Shown here: positions 37,905 through 49,192 of the stretch, in pieces
How the letters are laid out: every line of letters starts with the position of its first letter
Numbering within the stretch: position 1 is the stretch's first letter
NCBI GenBank assembly: GCA_035578155.1
Contig: JAPWDM010000005.1
Location: 21,388,877-21,452,876, forward strand
DNA: 64,000 nt
Direction of reading: 5' to 3'
Source: Brachynemurus nebulosus
Taxonomy: Eukaryota > Arthropoda > Insecta > Neuroptera > Myrmeleontidae
Notes under the pieces: model-generated
What the model was told of the DNA's origin: nothing
Databases searched by the model: none
Seen by the model: only the letters and a program-made list of their open reading frames with translations
Program-made: the position numbers and the translations under genes

Positions 37905-39263
37905 AAATATAAAACATGTGTTTCAAATAATTAATTTATGAACTATTATGAGTCAGTGGACATATGTGACTTTTGTGACAGTTGGGGCGGTTTAGCTTAT
38001 ATTTAAAAATACTTAAAATTCGCGCCCAAATGCTGTTACTTATTGTCCCACGCAGATTTAACGCTAATCGGATGCCTAAAAATGTCCAAAGTCCGGTTCT
38101 GTCGAAGAATTACTCTCCGTTGTTTTGCGAAATTACTTTATTCAAAAAAATTCTTTTTAAATAAAATTCTATAATAATGGTTTACATTATTTCAAACGAA
38201 AGTTCAATAATTATTTTAAAATAAATAAATTATAAATATAATATTATGTTTAAATAAACATTTCCGAACTGTTTTTACGTTTTATTAACTTAACAATGCC
38301 TTAATAAAAACAATTATATTTTTTATTGGACTTAGCGCAACAATCAATTACGGCCTATTTCAAACAAGTCCAAATCTCGTCTCTCTCTCTCATCCCTTTT
38401 CCACATATATGAACAATTCGCCACTTCTCCCCACCGCTTAATTATTTTTCAATACATATTAAACATCAAAAACGGGGAATCCCAAAATGATCTAATATTA
38501 TAAATTCATACAAAAGATAACAGTTAAACTTTACAACGCTAGGTTGTTCATATTTTTTGCAAACAGATGTCGCTAATTATCATAGCCGATATCAAACCCA
38601 ATCTGATTTTTAGTTCATTAATTCAAAATTTGACCGCTAGATGTCAGCCCCCGTACCATAATATCCGTTACACTTTACAGAATGTGAAATTTCTCAGTCA
38701 TAAATATTCCTATAGATATGTAGTTATTTCCCCATTAGGCACATTTGTAAATTTTCTAAAATTTGTTAGTACTTTTTAGAATAAGATCTCAAAAAATAAT
38801 AAAAATTAAAATATTTTCCACAAAATAAATTGTTAATCTTTTATTAAGTCATTCGAAACGCATTCTTTAGTTTTCGATTCAATATATTAAAATTTCAGTA
38901 TTATGTCGTCTCTATAAGTCAAACAGCTATAATCATCTTTCACATTATCATAATCATTGAATAAATTAATTATAACATCCATATCTTTAATAAATTTTAG
39001 AAAAATTCGGAACCCTTTTATATGTGAAGTACGAAATCTTTAAAAAAAATATAGGTTAATTATACATCGTCGTCCTTTTGACGCACACTATTTCAGTATA
39101 AAAAAAACGACAATAGCTATAAACAAAATTTATACGTCTTATGTATTATAATAAATAAATTAGATAATAGAATTTTCACAGCAAGCAGAGAACGACAAGT
39201 TGTAGTATTGGAGCAGGTAGAGAAGTTTGTTCGTCGTTTTGACGAGTACGTATGATTCTAGGG
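37905..39263 (-). mobile_element. piggyBac-type element copy 2, interrupted by a solo LTR
   Basis: The right end ACGTATGATTCTAGGG followed by TTAA (39264-39267) matches the left end of the element at 20772 in inverse orientation. Internal text from 38673 to 39263 and 37905-37973 matches the inverse of roughly 20772-21440, with a 699-bp LTR-like block between. The other end is lost near 37905. No transposase. Confidence 0.85.
37974..38672. mobile_element. Solo LTR inserted in piggyBac copy 2
   Basis: Comparison with the intact piggyBac copy (21341-21380) shows an insertion at GTGACTTTACAG. The insert begins TGTGACAG, ends CGTTACA, and is flanked by a 4-bp duplication CTTT (37970-37973 and 38673-38676). 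TG...CA ends and a 4-bp target duplication fit an LTR retrotransposon reduced to a solo LTR by recombination. No internal coding region; a CT-rich run lies near 38390. The empty-site comparison makes the boundaries reliable. Confidence 0.85.
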
Positions 39264-39267
39264 TTAA

Positions 39268-41367
39268 AATTATATTAAATTGGATTTCTACTTTCAATAC
39301 AGAAATATGTATACAATATAAGAATAACTTTCTGGACAAGTTTGTATTTTTTCAATATCTATGTTATGGTTAGATAAAAACGATCTGTATATTTGTACAT
39401 TATATATCAATACTATATATGTACATATAAGGTACAGCTTTCTTGTGTGCTTGTTCCTTTTCTTACGCGTTACTTTTAGATACATCCATCTAATTTACCC
39501 ATCCTAACTATCAGTTTTTCCCCTCTTATATTTCTCTGAGACATAAAAAAATATTTTTGCTCTAACGTAGACAGGAGTCAATAAGGAAATGTTCCAGTAC
39601 AGTATGTTCCAAACAAGTTAATAAATATTTTGGGAGTACTTCAAATACACATCATATTGTAATAAATAAATAATAATAATTTGTTTCACAAATAGTTACG
39701 AAACGAGATTACGTAAGAGTCTACGTTTGGAATTATTATGGTGGCTTAAAATGTTTGGTGATAACTCTTGAGCTGCTAAAATTTGTTTAAATCATTCAAA
39801 AGAAAATTTCAATTTGAGTTTTTTCTGCCGTGCCGTTTGATCCAAATTTGTAAGTATTATTATAATTTGAATGACTATGTAAAAATAAATATACGTTAAA
39901 TAATAATTATTAATATTTTATAATAATTCAGTTAATATTTTAGATTTCGACAGTGGTTGATACTGATTGGTCTTGACGATCTAAATTTTCGTGTTGAATA
40001 CTATTAATCAACTTATTGTCACAATTCATTTTGAAAAAAAGTTGCTTTTAATTGTCCATATAAATTAAGATGACCATTATTAACTCTGAATTTCACATGT
40101 ATAAATGCAAAAAAGAACTTGCTTAATTGTTTGTACTTATATCAAAAAAGGATAGAAAGTGGGATACGTTACTGTCTGTAACACAGAACAAATAGAACGA
40201 ATATAACTGTCTCTTTTCTGCAATCACTTATGTGCAAGTATGTGCATTTTACAGAACTATGTTGTCATTGACTTACAAGCTACCAATGGGTGTGTTTCAA
40301 TTGTTGTCATATTATTGGTGTGGTTGGTGTTGTGTTACCGTGTATACGTACATCTACGTAGTGCATACATATTATATATTTTTTTTTAACATATGCGTAT
40401 ACAAGACACGCATACACATAACCATTTAGCACACTACCACACACAACTCCGCGTGCACATATAGTGGTGGGATATCTTTTATCCTTTAGCATTACACTGA
40501 TTTCAGTAGTATAGAAATATTACCGCTCGTTCTGTGTTATTCTGTGGTCTGTAATATGTAATCACCTTTATTATTTTGTACTGTAATAATATTTTTTTTT
40601 ATGAAACTATTTTTCTGAGACTCACTGTAGCAGTTTAAAATGTTGTTATTAACATTATGTATTGTATACGTTAGAATAGGGGTGACCCCGTGGGCGTGAC
40701 TCGTTCGTATGTGTTCTCCTACTGTAATCCCCGTGAGAATTTGACTGTTTTCATATGTATGAAAGAATGATGTATCGTGTTTGCTGGCCAAAATTAAATT
40801 TTTAAATAATAAAGAATATGTTAAGAAAAAACAAGAACAAGTATATATATATTTATATATTCAGATATCGCTAAAAAATCGAGTCCTAAATATATTTTTC
40901 CCCTAAAAAAGGGGAAATCCTATTTATCGGTTTTGTCGTTTCTGAGGTGCGGAGGGCGTGGTTTATTATTTTGGTCAAATTATCTATGAAAATATTGAGA
41001 GAAAATGATTTTTAGTAGAAAAAATGGAAAGCTTATAGTTGATTTATATAAGACATTTAAAGACATTTTGACATAAATATCAATAATTATTACGTAAATA
41101 CGAGAAGAAAAATTTACATATTGGTAGATGTTGGTTTGATCTGTATAATAGAGCGCTCACTGTCTTATTGTAATTGGGAGGGGCAAAATATTCTCGTCGA
41201 CGACAGCTACCGCTCTCTTAGATCTATATCTATATATCTATACAAATCTTATTTACTTATTTTATTTTCGGATAATGTAATTCTAAATGAGTGTATGATA
41301 TTGATTTACATCGCCGTAACAATATTCTCTAGCTCACAATCAGTTTTCGTCACCTTGTTTTCAAAAT
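39268..41367. other. AT-rich spacer, nothing recognised
   Basis: Several short frames (40232-40492, 40537-40791, 41121-41390) lack start context, domain motifs or splice support. No TIR pairs were found. Confidence 0.4.
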
Positions 41368-41586
41368 TTGTTCAAGTATGGTTGGTATAAAAGTGGATAT
41401 ATTGACCAACGACCAGAAAGTTTTGAAAATTCTGTAACATATTACTTTTCCAAAGAAGAAAGAGCAGCACCAAAGTATAATGTATGTGGTAAACCGGCTT
41501 TTATAAGATGTGCTTGGTGTGGACAATATTTTTGTTTTGAACATTTTTATGAACAATATCATTATTGTGTAGATTACAAACCTTAA
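41368..41586 (+). pseudogene. Terminal exon-like fragment with Cys/His zinc-binding motif
   Basis: The + strand is open over 72 codons to a TAA at 41584-41586 but has no ATG at its start. An AG at 41375-41376 could be a splice acceptor. It reads WYKSGYIDQRPESFENSVTY, then VCGKPAFIRCAWCGQYFCFE and HFYEQYHYC. The C-x7-C-x2-C-x4-C-x2-H-F-x4-Y-H-x-C pattern looks like a compact zinc-binding C-terminus, broadly reminiscent of the Cys-rich tails of some DDE transposases (piggyBac-type), but I cannot assign the family. AATAAA at 41609-41614 follows closely. Repeat D copy 2 begins only about 70 bp downstream, so the fragment may belong to that element. Confidence 0.55.
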
Positions 41587-41608
41587 AATATTGACAATTG
41601 TATAGATA

Positions 41609-41614
41609 AATAAA
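41609..41614 (+). terminator. Possible polyadenylation signal after zinc-binding fragment
   Basis: AATAAA 22 bp after the stop of the 41368-41586 frame. Common by chance in AT-rich DNA, so only weak support. Confidence 0.35.
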
Positions 41615-41656
41615 AAGAAATAAATAAGTAAATAAGATTTGTATATATATCAGTAA

Positions 41657-42236
41657 AGCATGGTGGGGGGAGGGGTTGCAGTGTATTTTTTTTCTAAATT
41701 ATGTATTTTAAAGTATATCGTAAGTTTGTAAAAATTCTTTACTAAAATACGAGATTCTATGACCATATTTTTGCTCATTATTAAATCAAAAAGTTAAAAG
41801 TTTTCCCCAGTTAATATTAACAAAGGGTGTATTTAGGCAACAAGAAACGGGAAACTGGTGTGACGTAAAATATATTAATTAAAAATTCTTTTATTTACAC
41901 ATAACAGTCTCCTCTTTTACCAAAAAATACCTGTTAAAATTAGGGGTTGGGGTGCTGGATGAAATCCCAGTGATTTTATAACTTTAATTTTGGTATCATA
42001 ATAAAGATCTTAAAGTGCCATTTACAAATATATATAGTTTCTTTACCAAAGCTCTTACCTTTTCCAATATATTTAAGAAAATTGAAAAAAACTCTAATTT
42101 TCAGGGGTGAGTTTCACCCTCTTAAACCGCTTATGGGCACGAACGAAATATGGCTTTAGATTAGTTTTAATAAGATCTACAATCCACCAAAGTTTCAAAA
42201 ATTTTTGAGAGATACAGTTGGATACCTTTCCTTGTA
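41657..42236 (-). repeat. Dispersed repeat D, copy 2 (inverse)
   Basis: Inverse match to 34441-34985, from the G-rich GGTGGGGGGAGGGGTTGCAG end to GTTGGATACCTTTCCTTGT. It contains small insertions relative to copy 1, for example GGGCACGAACGAAATATGGC near 42135. Confidence 0.85.
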
Positions 42237-42409
42237 AGTATATATTTTATTTGAGTTTATTTGAGAGACGGTTTTAGTATTTTTTACAAAAAATATTAAC
42301 GTAGATTAAGCCTTTTTAACTGTTTTTTTATATTTAGTTTTATTTTCTTACTTTATTTATTTATTTTTTTAATAATTTTATACAATTAAAATTATACAAA
42401 ACGTGTGTA

Positions 42410-43209
42410 CACGGAGAGAAAAATCCTATAATTTTTGTAGAGAAAATTTCAGAAATATTACCATGCTCCCCTATAATCCGTGCGCGATCGACGACCAAAA
42501 TAAAAAATATGTGCTAGCATGGTAAAATTTAATGTGGTGCTATTAACACAACTTTTATCACACTCTTATGCATATATATTATAGTTTAATTCTTGTTGTC
42601 GTACTCTTTCATTTGCGCATCTGACCGCGACCTTATGTTGGTTGCACTGTACCTGTAAAAACATGTATACAAAAATGATTGCCAACAATATATTCTAATA
42701 TATATACTAAAGATAGGTAAATAACAAAAAGATGAATTAAACGATGACATCATCCTAAGAGAGTGTAAAAGAAACTGACTACTAGTTGTGCTAGCTGCTT
42801 GTAACACAGTTTGATAAATAAAGGTGCTTGGTGCGAACTGTCTGACAAAGTTTCTTCCACAGTCCACACCTATGGTTCGCATGTAACTCGCTGATTGAGG
42901 TACATTTCATTACAGCGTTCCCAACACAACCAACCTTCTTTCTGTTTTTTTTCTTTCTATTATTAGCATGTTAGCATGGTAATTTTTTTAATAAAAACAA
43001 TTAAAAATTATTTTTTTGTCGGTAATGGAACTTTTTACTGTGCTGTTTTACAAATTTTACGGAGATAATATTACGAAAAGAACATTCCATCCTTTAAATT
43101 TTTTATGATTAATTATAATCTTTATATTTTTACTTTACAGAATTGAATATGTTCGCCTTTTACACGTCGATTGTAGCACAGTAATTTTTATAGGAATTTT
43201 CTCTCCGTG
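42410..43209. mobile_element. 800-bp TIR element with CACGGAGAGAAAA ends
   Basis: The left end CACGGAGAGAAAAATCCTAT is mirrored at the right (ATAGGAATTTTCTCTCCGTG), about 30 bp in all, flanked by TA on both sides (42408-42409, 43210-43211). GCATGGTAA motifs recur inside. The minus frame at 42586-42882 has no recognisable domain and is probably incidental. TA flanks suggest Tc1/mariner-type insertion. Confidence 0.82.
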
Positions 43210-43211
43210 TA

Positions 43212-43540
43212 GTTGCCTTTTTAGTTGTTGATGGTTATTTATTAATTTGATATATTTGATAACAGTTATTTTTAAATTAACTTGATGAACTTAAATTTGA
43301 AACTGAAATGAACTTAAATTTGATAACAGTTATTTTTTATTATTAATTATAATAATAAATAAGAAAAAGTAAATCAACAAATTAAGAATCCATTTTTTAA
43401 GCTGTTCCAATTGATGAATCATTCCAATGAATGCAAGTATGACGGCATAAAAAAAAAAAAAAAAACAATAAATTATAAAACAAACATAGATTAAAGTTTA
43501 CATACAAGGAAACGGATTCTTTTAATCATGGCAGCACTAA

Positions 43541-43571
<31 letters not shown>

Positions 43572-45146
43572 TTATTTTATTTATTTATTTTTTTTTTTTT
43601 GAATTAACAAGTGTGTGTTGTACGCAGCAAAATTTCACAATTTTCAGGAGAAAATATAGTATGTAACTTTAAATACGCAGATAGTTGGTACCTACTTACG
43701 GCATATTATGTTTTCGAATTATGGGCAGGAGTTGGGTTCTATAATGGCTCCTAATTTACTCAAAGCTGTATTTAAGGGGTAATATCGGTTTCTCAAATTT
43801 ATTTTTACTGAGAGTAATATAAGATTATTGTTATTCGTTGACAACTTACTGCAATTGATGTTGAAACAGTAAAATTGATGTAGTTATCTCAAACGTCACG
43901 TCACGTTACTTTTGTTCAAACGAAAATTTTCAGGTGAATTTTCTCCTTACGGTGCCATTAGCATTATAATAATATCATATCAACAATAAACACAATAGTA
44001 ACTACATGTTAAACAATTCGTATTATCTTAATTGTTGCCCATCGAGCAAATTAAAAAAAGAAATAATATCAATATTTATGATTTTAGAAGCAATAAAAGT
44101 ATAAACAGTTATTTCATTCTCATATTTTATCAGTCAATTCCGGGGCCATGATCGACGCTAATGACAAGTAATTAAGGTCATTTAGGTAATGGGTCGTTAT
44201 GTATATTATATGTGTAAACATACCTGCATAAAGATACAGAGTGTAGCCAAAAACTAACGCACATTACAAATTATGCACACTATAAATGTTACATATAAAA
44301 AATTAATGTTTCCTTGTTTGCACCATATACGTTTCTTACCATTCATCCAATTGCGATGAAACTTTAGTGAGTTATTTTTTTCGCATGCCCGTGACGGTTT
44401 CTGAATTAGTACAACCATTTTACAATAGGCAGCGCGCGAGTCATTTCAACAAATGTGTATATTTCATCCATATATGTAGTATACATATATAGCCAAATGG
44501 ATATGAAAAAAACGTCCCAACATCACGGTGCAGATTTGGAAGTATTTTGTTCGTTTTGCGCAAATGCGACCTTTTTGGTGGTAATATGAACCAATCTGAA
44601 CAGTAAACACGGTAAACACTAATTGATGCATCTGCGCAAAACAACTGAAGTGCCTCTACCCGATGTCTATCCGTCTCACTTTATCGGAACCACTGCCTCT
44701 TATAGGGATTGGCCATATAGTTATAATACATATATGATTTCATCTAGTTTATTGCATTTGTGGTGACCATTAACAAAGTACCGGGACGATCCGTACAATT
44801 GTATGGACAGCTGTATTTGGCCTGCGCATACGTTGGTAAACCTTCTGAGTTATTCGTGTACGCACCAGATGGAAAAATAAATATGTATTATGCATAGAGT
44901 AATAGAGACAACATATCTATGCCTACACTACTGGAACCAGTGTAACATGTAAGAGATAGACAATATGTTGTATACACACACTGGGTTTACATTGCATTAG
45001 TGCGATTTTGTGTATTTGTGTGAGTAACGTAGATAGTAGGGGCGGTCACGTGGCTCAGACACCACACGCATGTACTAGGGGATGTAACAATACCAACAAC
45101 AATCAAGTCCATTATCGTGTGGTTGATCTTCAATCATCGACTGCTA
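43212..45146. other. Spacer with simple repeats
   Basis: Contains an A-rich run (43449-43465) and an ATT/TTATT simple repeat (43541-43600). TACAGAGTGTAGCCAAAAAC at 44236-44255 looks like a mariner-type end but has no partner. The region 44900-45100 is less AT-rich, with no gene recognised. Confidence 0.4.
43541..43600. repeat. (ATT)n-like simple repeat
   Basis: ATTATTATTATTAGTATTAT and following T-rich repeats. Confidence 0.85.
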
Positions 45147-45154
45147 CTGACAAA

Positions 45155-45706
45155 TAGGGTTTCCGATCTCGATTCGATTTTATCGAAAATCGATTTTTGG
45201 AGAGCCGATCTTCGATTTTTCGAATCGATTTTTTGGAGAGTAAATCGATACAGAGATCGTGAAAAATTTACGGGATCGGAGATCGATCTTTTCGAATTTG
45301 AATTAGGATATTTTTAGTAAAAATATGATATTTTTTCAAAATTATTGTAAAATATATTTTAACTATTTATGTTGTCAAATAATTTTACCACTTTTATGAT
45401 TCATTTATAGAAAATTGAGTCAAATTTTGGAATTATGTGACACTTTTAGCGCAAACTGGAAACCATTTTATTCATACTAAATTTAGCAGTTCATCTTCAA
45501 AGAAAATTAAAAACTGATTTGTGATGACCCAATAAGAAACTACATTAAAACTTTTATATATCTTTTATTTTCTGCAAGTACAAAAATTGAATCGATTTTC
45601 GTCAGATCGATCTTTTGTAAGCCGATTTTCTCCTGTATCGATTTTTGGTTTGACGATTCGAATCGATCCACAAGATCGATTTTTTGGCCAGAGATCGGAA
45701 ACCCTA
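45155..45706. mobile_element. hAT non-autonomous element with perfect 8-bp target duplication
   Basis: Ends TAGGGTTTCCGATCTC and its inverse GAGATCGGAAACCCTA are flanked by perfect CTGACAAA duplications (45147-45154 and 45707-45714). Both subterminal regions are full of ATCGATTTT/CGAATCGAT motifs, as in the hAT element at 1224. At 552 bp with no transposase, it is a MITE. The short frames at 45117-45317 and 45565-45825 are made by the TIRs. Confidence 0.93.
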
Positions 45707-45714
45707 CTGACAAA

Positions 45715-46692
45715 CTGACAACTAAGAAGCCTAATGAGCACAGAAGTACACACTCGTGATTTCAGAAAAGAGATAGTTGCGGCGTCTCTGTCCTCTGTGG
45801 TATTATGTATCCAGAAGCACTTCAATAAATAGAATTAAAACAGAATTCTTTCTTTGAACGACATTGCAATACATACCGGGTGCTCGCTAGTATTTAATAA
45901 AAATACATATATGTGAAGATATTGTTAGTTTAAACTTTAGGATATAAATGTGCATTAAAAGGAATGTACAGAAAGATAATGGTGTCATGTGTGGGGAGAG
46001 TTGGAAAATTTCTCCTCAATCGGGGGAATGAATGTTGAAATAAAATAATCATGTAGGTACCGGAATTTAATCACATCATTATCAACATCAAATCAATTTT
46101 CAATTTTATGTTATTGGTAGGTAGCTCTTTCCGAAAAAAAAAATGAAAATGTGTTTTCACCTTTCACATCGACCTTTTTATATTCAATTTTTCAAATTGA
46201 ATTAAAAATTATTATACCTTTGTCAATAGAAAATTACAGTTAAAAGTGCTTTTACGATTTTTTTTGCATTTTCTTTGTAATTTTCTTTAACTTGATGATA
46301 TCATAAAAATTTTTAAAAAGTTTTGAAATAATATTTTTTACGACTCGTACTTAAAAAAGAAATTAGTATGATTTCTATAGTACTATTTTCAATCATGACT
46401 AATTTAAAAATATAATAATACAAGAAATGAGACTTACATGAAAGAAATGATATTTCATGAAAAAACTTTTCACAGCTAGGCATTAAAAATGATAAGTCAC
46501 TATAATAACATTTAATTTGGAAAAATAACAAAAATAAATTAATTAATGATGTCACCACGTACATTAAAAAAATTTTTCCGAGTCTGCACTCCTCATTTTT
46601 GATAAAACTAAAGCTAACGATTATGAAAAAATCAATTTCTCTTAATTTTTAAAATTTTGATGAATAAAACAAATTTCAAATACAGAATAATA
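45715..46692. other. AT-rich spacer, nothing recognised
   Basis: No supported feature. Confidence 0.4.
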
Positions 46693-46840
46693 TTTGAAAC
46701 CTAACCAGCAGAAACTGACAAGGTTTTGTAGAAAATAGAAAACGGATTCCGCTTTTACCAGACATATTGTGTCAAACACGAAACACCACCCAGAAAAATG
46801 TATTGTAGTCTTACAAGAAGCAGGACATGGACAGCAATAA
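46693..46840 (+). pseudogene. Penelope-like GIY-YIG endonuclease relic, second copy
   Basis: The + strand reads FET, then two in-frame stops and a one-base frameshift, then KTDSAFTRHIVSNTKHHPEK and CIVVLQEAGHGQ before TAA. This aligns with the endonuclease relic at 15961-16278 (FETRRAKHF ... SDSAFTRHLVVTGHIPE ... VLHEANKG). It is a more decayed member of a related family and lacks the catalytic YIG region and the LEAIE tail. The minus frame at 46642-46854 is its shadow. Confidence 0.72.
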
Positions 46841-47410
46841 AAATTCATATACATAAGTTATACTTACATAACTTTTAAAGGATTATACTGACATTTATAA
46901 GCATATCTTATTTTCTGTTATAATCTAATTCAATATTTTTTTTATACGACTGTACTTTAATTTGTTATATTTGTTCTTCGTTACGTGTATCACATGTGTT
47001 CAACAAGTTCGACCTTATTTTTTTTTCGAATCCCATACCATTTTCTCCGATGAAATTTTTGCAAAATAAAGTGGTTTTTTTTTCATTATTAGTAGAATAA
47101 TACTTAAATGTATTAAATTTATGGAATAATTTTTTTTAAATAAAATATGTGCTGTAATATTTTTATTAATAATAATAGTGTTTGGGGAATTTTACAAAAT
47201 TAAATAATCGATGAAAATTTTGTATTAATTTTAGTTAATTACTTAACAAATGTGTAATATGTTTTTAATATACTTTTAAATATATGTATATATTATGTCC
47301 GTACATTTTGTTAATTAATGTTAATTAAAGGTAATTTATCGTGTAAAAACAAAAAAAAGATTCATTTAAATGAAACTTGACAACACATATTACAAAGTTG
47401 AGGTGATAAT
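46841..47410. other. AT-rich spacer, nothing recognised
   Basis: No supported feature. Confidence 0.4.
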
Positions 47411-48183
47411 ATATTATTCAACGAGCTAGCAATGATAGCTATTACTCACGAAGATGAAATTGCGACACGAGCCGAGCTTGCGATGCGAGTGTCTTAATGC
47501 ATCTGAGTGAGTAATTGCCATTGCAAGCAAGTAGAATACGATATTTTTTCTACGACTTTTTTTCATTTTGATTTAAATAAAACTGAATATAAATTTTAAA
47601 TCAAATTTTTAATCTATTTCTAATTTCATTAAATGTTTGTATAATATGTATGAAACGATTAAAACAAAATATGTATAGTTTTTCAATATTTAAATGAGAT
47701 GACTTTTCAAGTACGGCAATAATCAGCAGTATTGTTTGCAGCATGTTACCTACTTATCTATATACATGCAAAAAGAAACCGTCGCTTTTAAAACAGGTAA
47801 CAAATTTAAATACAATTGGAGTGAACATAGGGTGGTATTTGTTGTAAGCAATAAAATAATTTAACTTTTTGAAAGTTTATGGTCACTAATTACACCCTCT
47901 CGAAAAGTCATCCCAAAAATTGTTGGAAAAGGTATACTACTTTGTTTAGTAGAACGTTACTTCGCAACATATTGAGATATACGTATCTATTAAATTAAAA
48001 CTTGATACATACATTATACATAAAACAATAGAAAACCCATCGAATAATGGTTAATACTGTGATTTTATTGGTCAAAAAGGTATTGAGTAATGGTCATTCC
48101 TACACACCTTTGAATAATGCTTAACTTTCTCAACAATTAACAGATATATAATGAGTGTATTCTTCAACAGGAGTAGAAAAAAT
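47411..48183 (+). repeat. Dispersed repeat family B, copy 1
   Basis: It matches 53754-54242. Shared blocks are ATATTATTCAAC, CTATTACTCA, AAGATGAAATTGCGACACGA, GCATCTGAGTGAGTAAT, GTAGAATACGATATTTTTTC and the end TTCTTCAACAGGAGTAGAAA. The 5' part folds on itself, since CTATTACTCAC is inverse to GTGAGTAAT(T)G. No coding capacity. This copy has about 280 bp extra relative to the other. Confidence 0.82.
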
Positions 48184-48670
48184 TATTTGTAAAATACTTT
48201 ATTATGCTCTTTATTTTTCTAGAAAATATAAAAATTAAAACAAAATCTATAACTTATTAAAATGGAAATTCTTACGCGCAGCATCTATGCTTTGACAATT
48301 TGAAGGGTGAAATGTTGGTGACGAAACCGTGTTACCGATTTGAAGGTGTGGAATATGACCATAACTTTTGCCAAACGGGTGATTTTCCCACTCCTTCAAA
48401 TATTGTGTGAACGACATATTCCTATTACATAACAAACCGAACTATTTGTTTTGTATTAAGATAAATTAAGATGGGATATTTTTATCAATATTACTATTCA
48501 GAAGCACGTATTCAGCAACATCATGAATTTTTTAAAACAATTAAGTATAATTTTATTTCCTCAAATGATAAATTTCTTTTTTTTACATTATTGTATTGTC
48601 AACTGCTGATTGTGTTCGATCTATTCAAGCTGTTTTTGTAAAAATACATACATACTCAAACAATAAAATA
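48184..48670. other. AT-rich spacer, nothing recognised
   Basis: No supported feature; the minus frame at 48247-48435 has no motif. Confidence 0.4.
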
Positions 48671-48999
48671 CCGTTGTGGCAGCATCCTGCATAACATAGC
48701 GAATTTCCGTTTATAAATGTTAGTTTTTCATGGAAACTAGCTGACGTAGAATAATAGTTTAAAGACCTTTTTTATGTGATTTTTTCTCCTCTTTCCAATG
48801 GTGTAAAAAAATTTCACAAAAATTTTTGAATAAGGGGAAATTTTGGCAAAAAACTAATTTTTTTCACGAAAATTGCCAAAAAAAACCATGTTCCGGGCAT
48901 CGGACATGTCTGGTTAACGAACTCGTCCAGCGGTTTGGGACTTTCAATATTTTCACCAAATTTCATAAACGTAACATATTTCGTTCGAGAGTTATCGCG

Positions 49000-49074
<75 letters not shown>

Positions 49075-49192
49075 TTTAGTGAATATTATTTTCGGTTTCT
49101 AGGGACCTCAAAACAAATTTCTACCATAGTCCCGGGCTCAAGTCGCGTCATGACAGTGGCTGTAATAACTGAATTCCATTCTGGAAATTCGC
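48671..49192 (+). repeat. Dispersed family A, full-length copy with (TA)n
   Basis: It starts CCGTTGTGGCAGCATCCTGC then ATAACATAGCGAATTTCC and ends CCATTCTGGAAATTCGC, with CATCGGACATGTCTGGTTAA and CGTTCGAGAGTTATCGCG before the (TA)n tract at 49003-49071. Terminal GCGAATTTCC and GGAAATTCGC are inverse. Confidence 0.88.
49003..49071. repeat. (TA)n microsatellite in family A
   Basis: TA run of about 69 bp at the conserved internal position. Confidence 0.95.

Noticed and set aside
34441..42236. Giant element with long TIRs (Polinton/Maverick-like)
   Set aside because: The inverse copies are diverged with indels and no polymerase, integrase or capsid genes lie between them.
42586..42882. 98-codon minus-strand frame
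   Set aside because: Inside a TIR element, no recognisable domain, composition typical of AT-rich spacer.
44236..44260. Mariner-type end TACAGAGTGTAGCCAAAAAC
   Set aside because: No inverse partner or transposase fragment found nearby.
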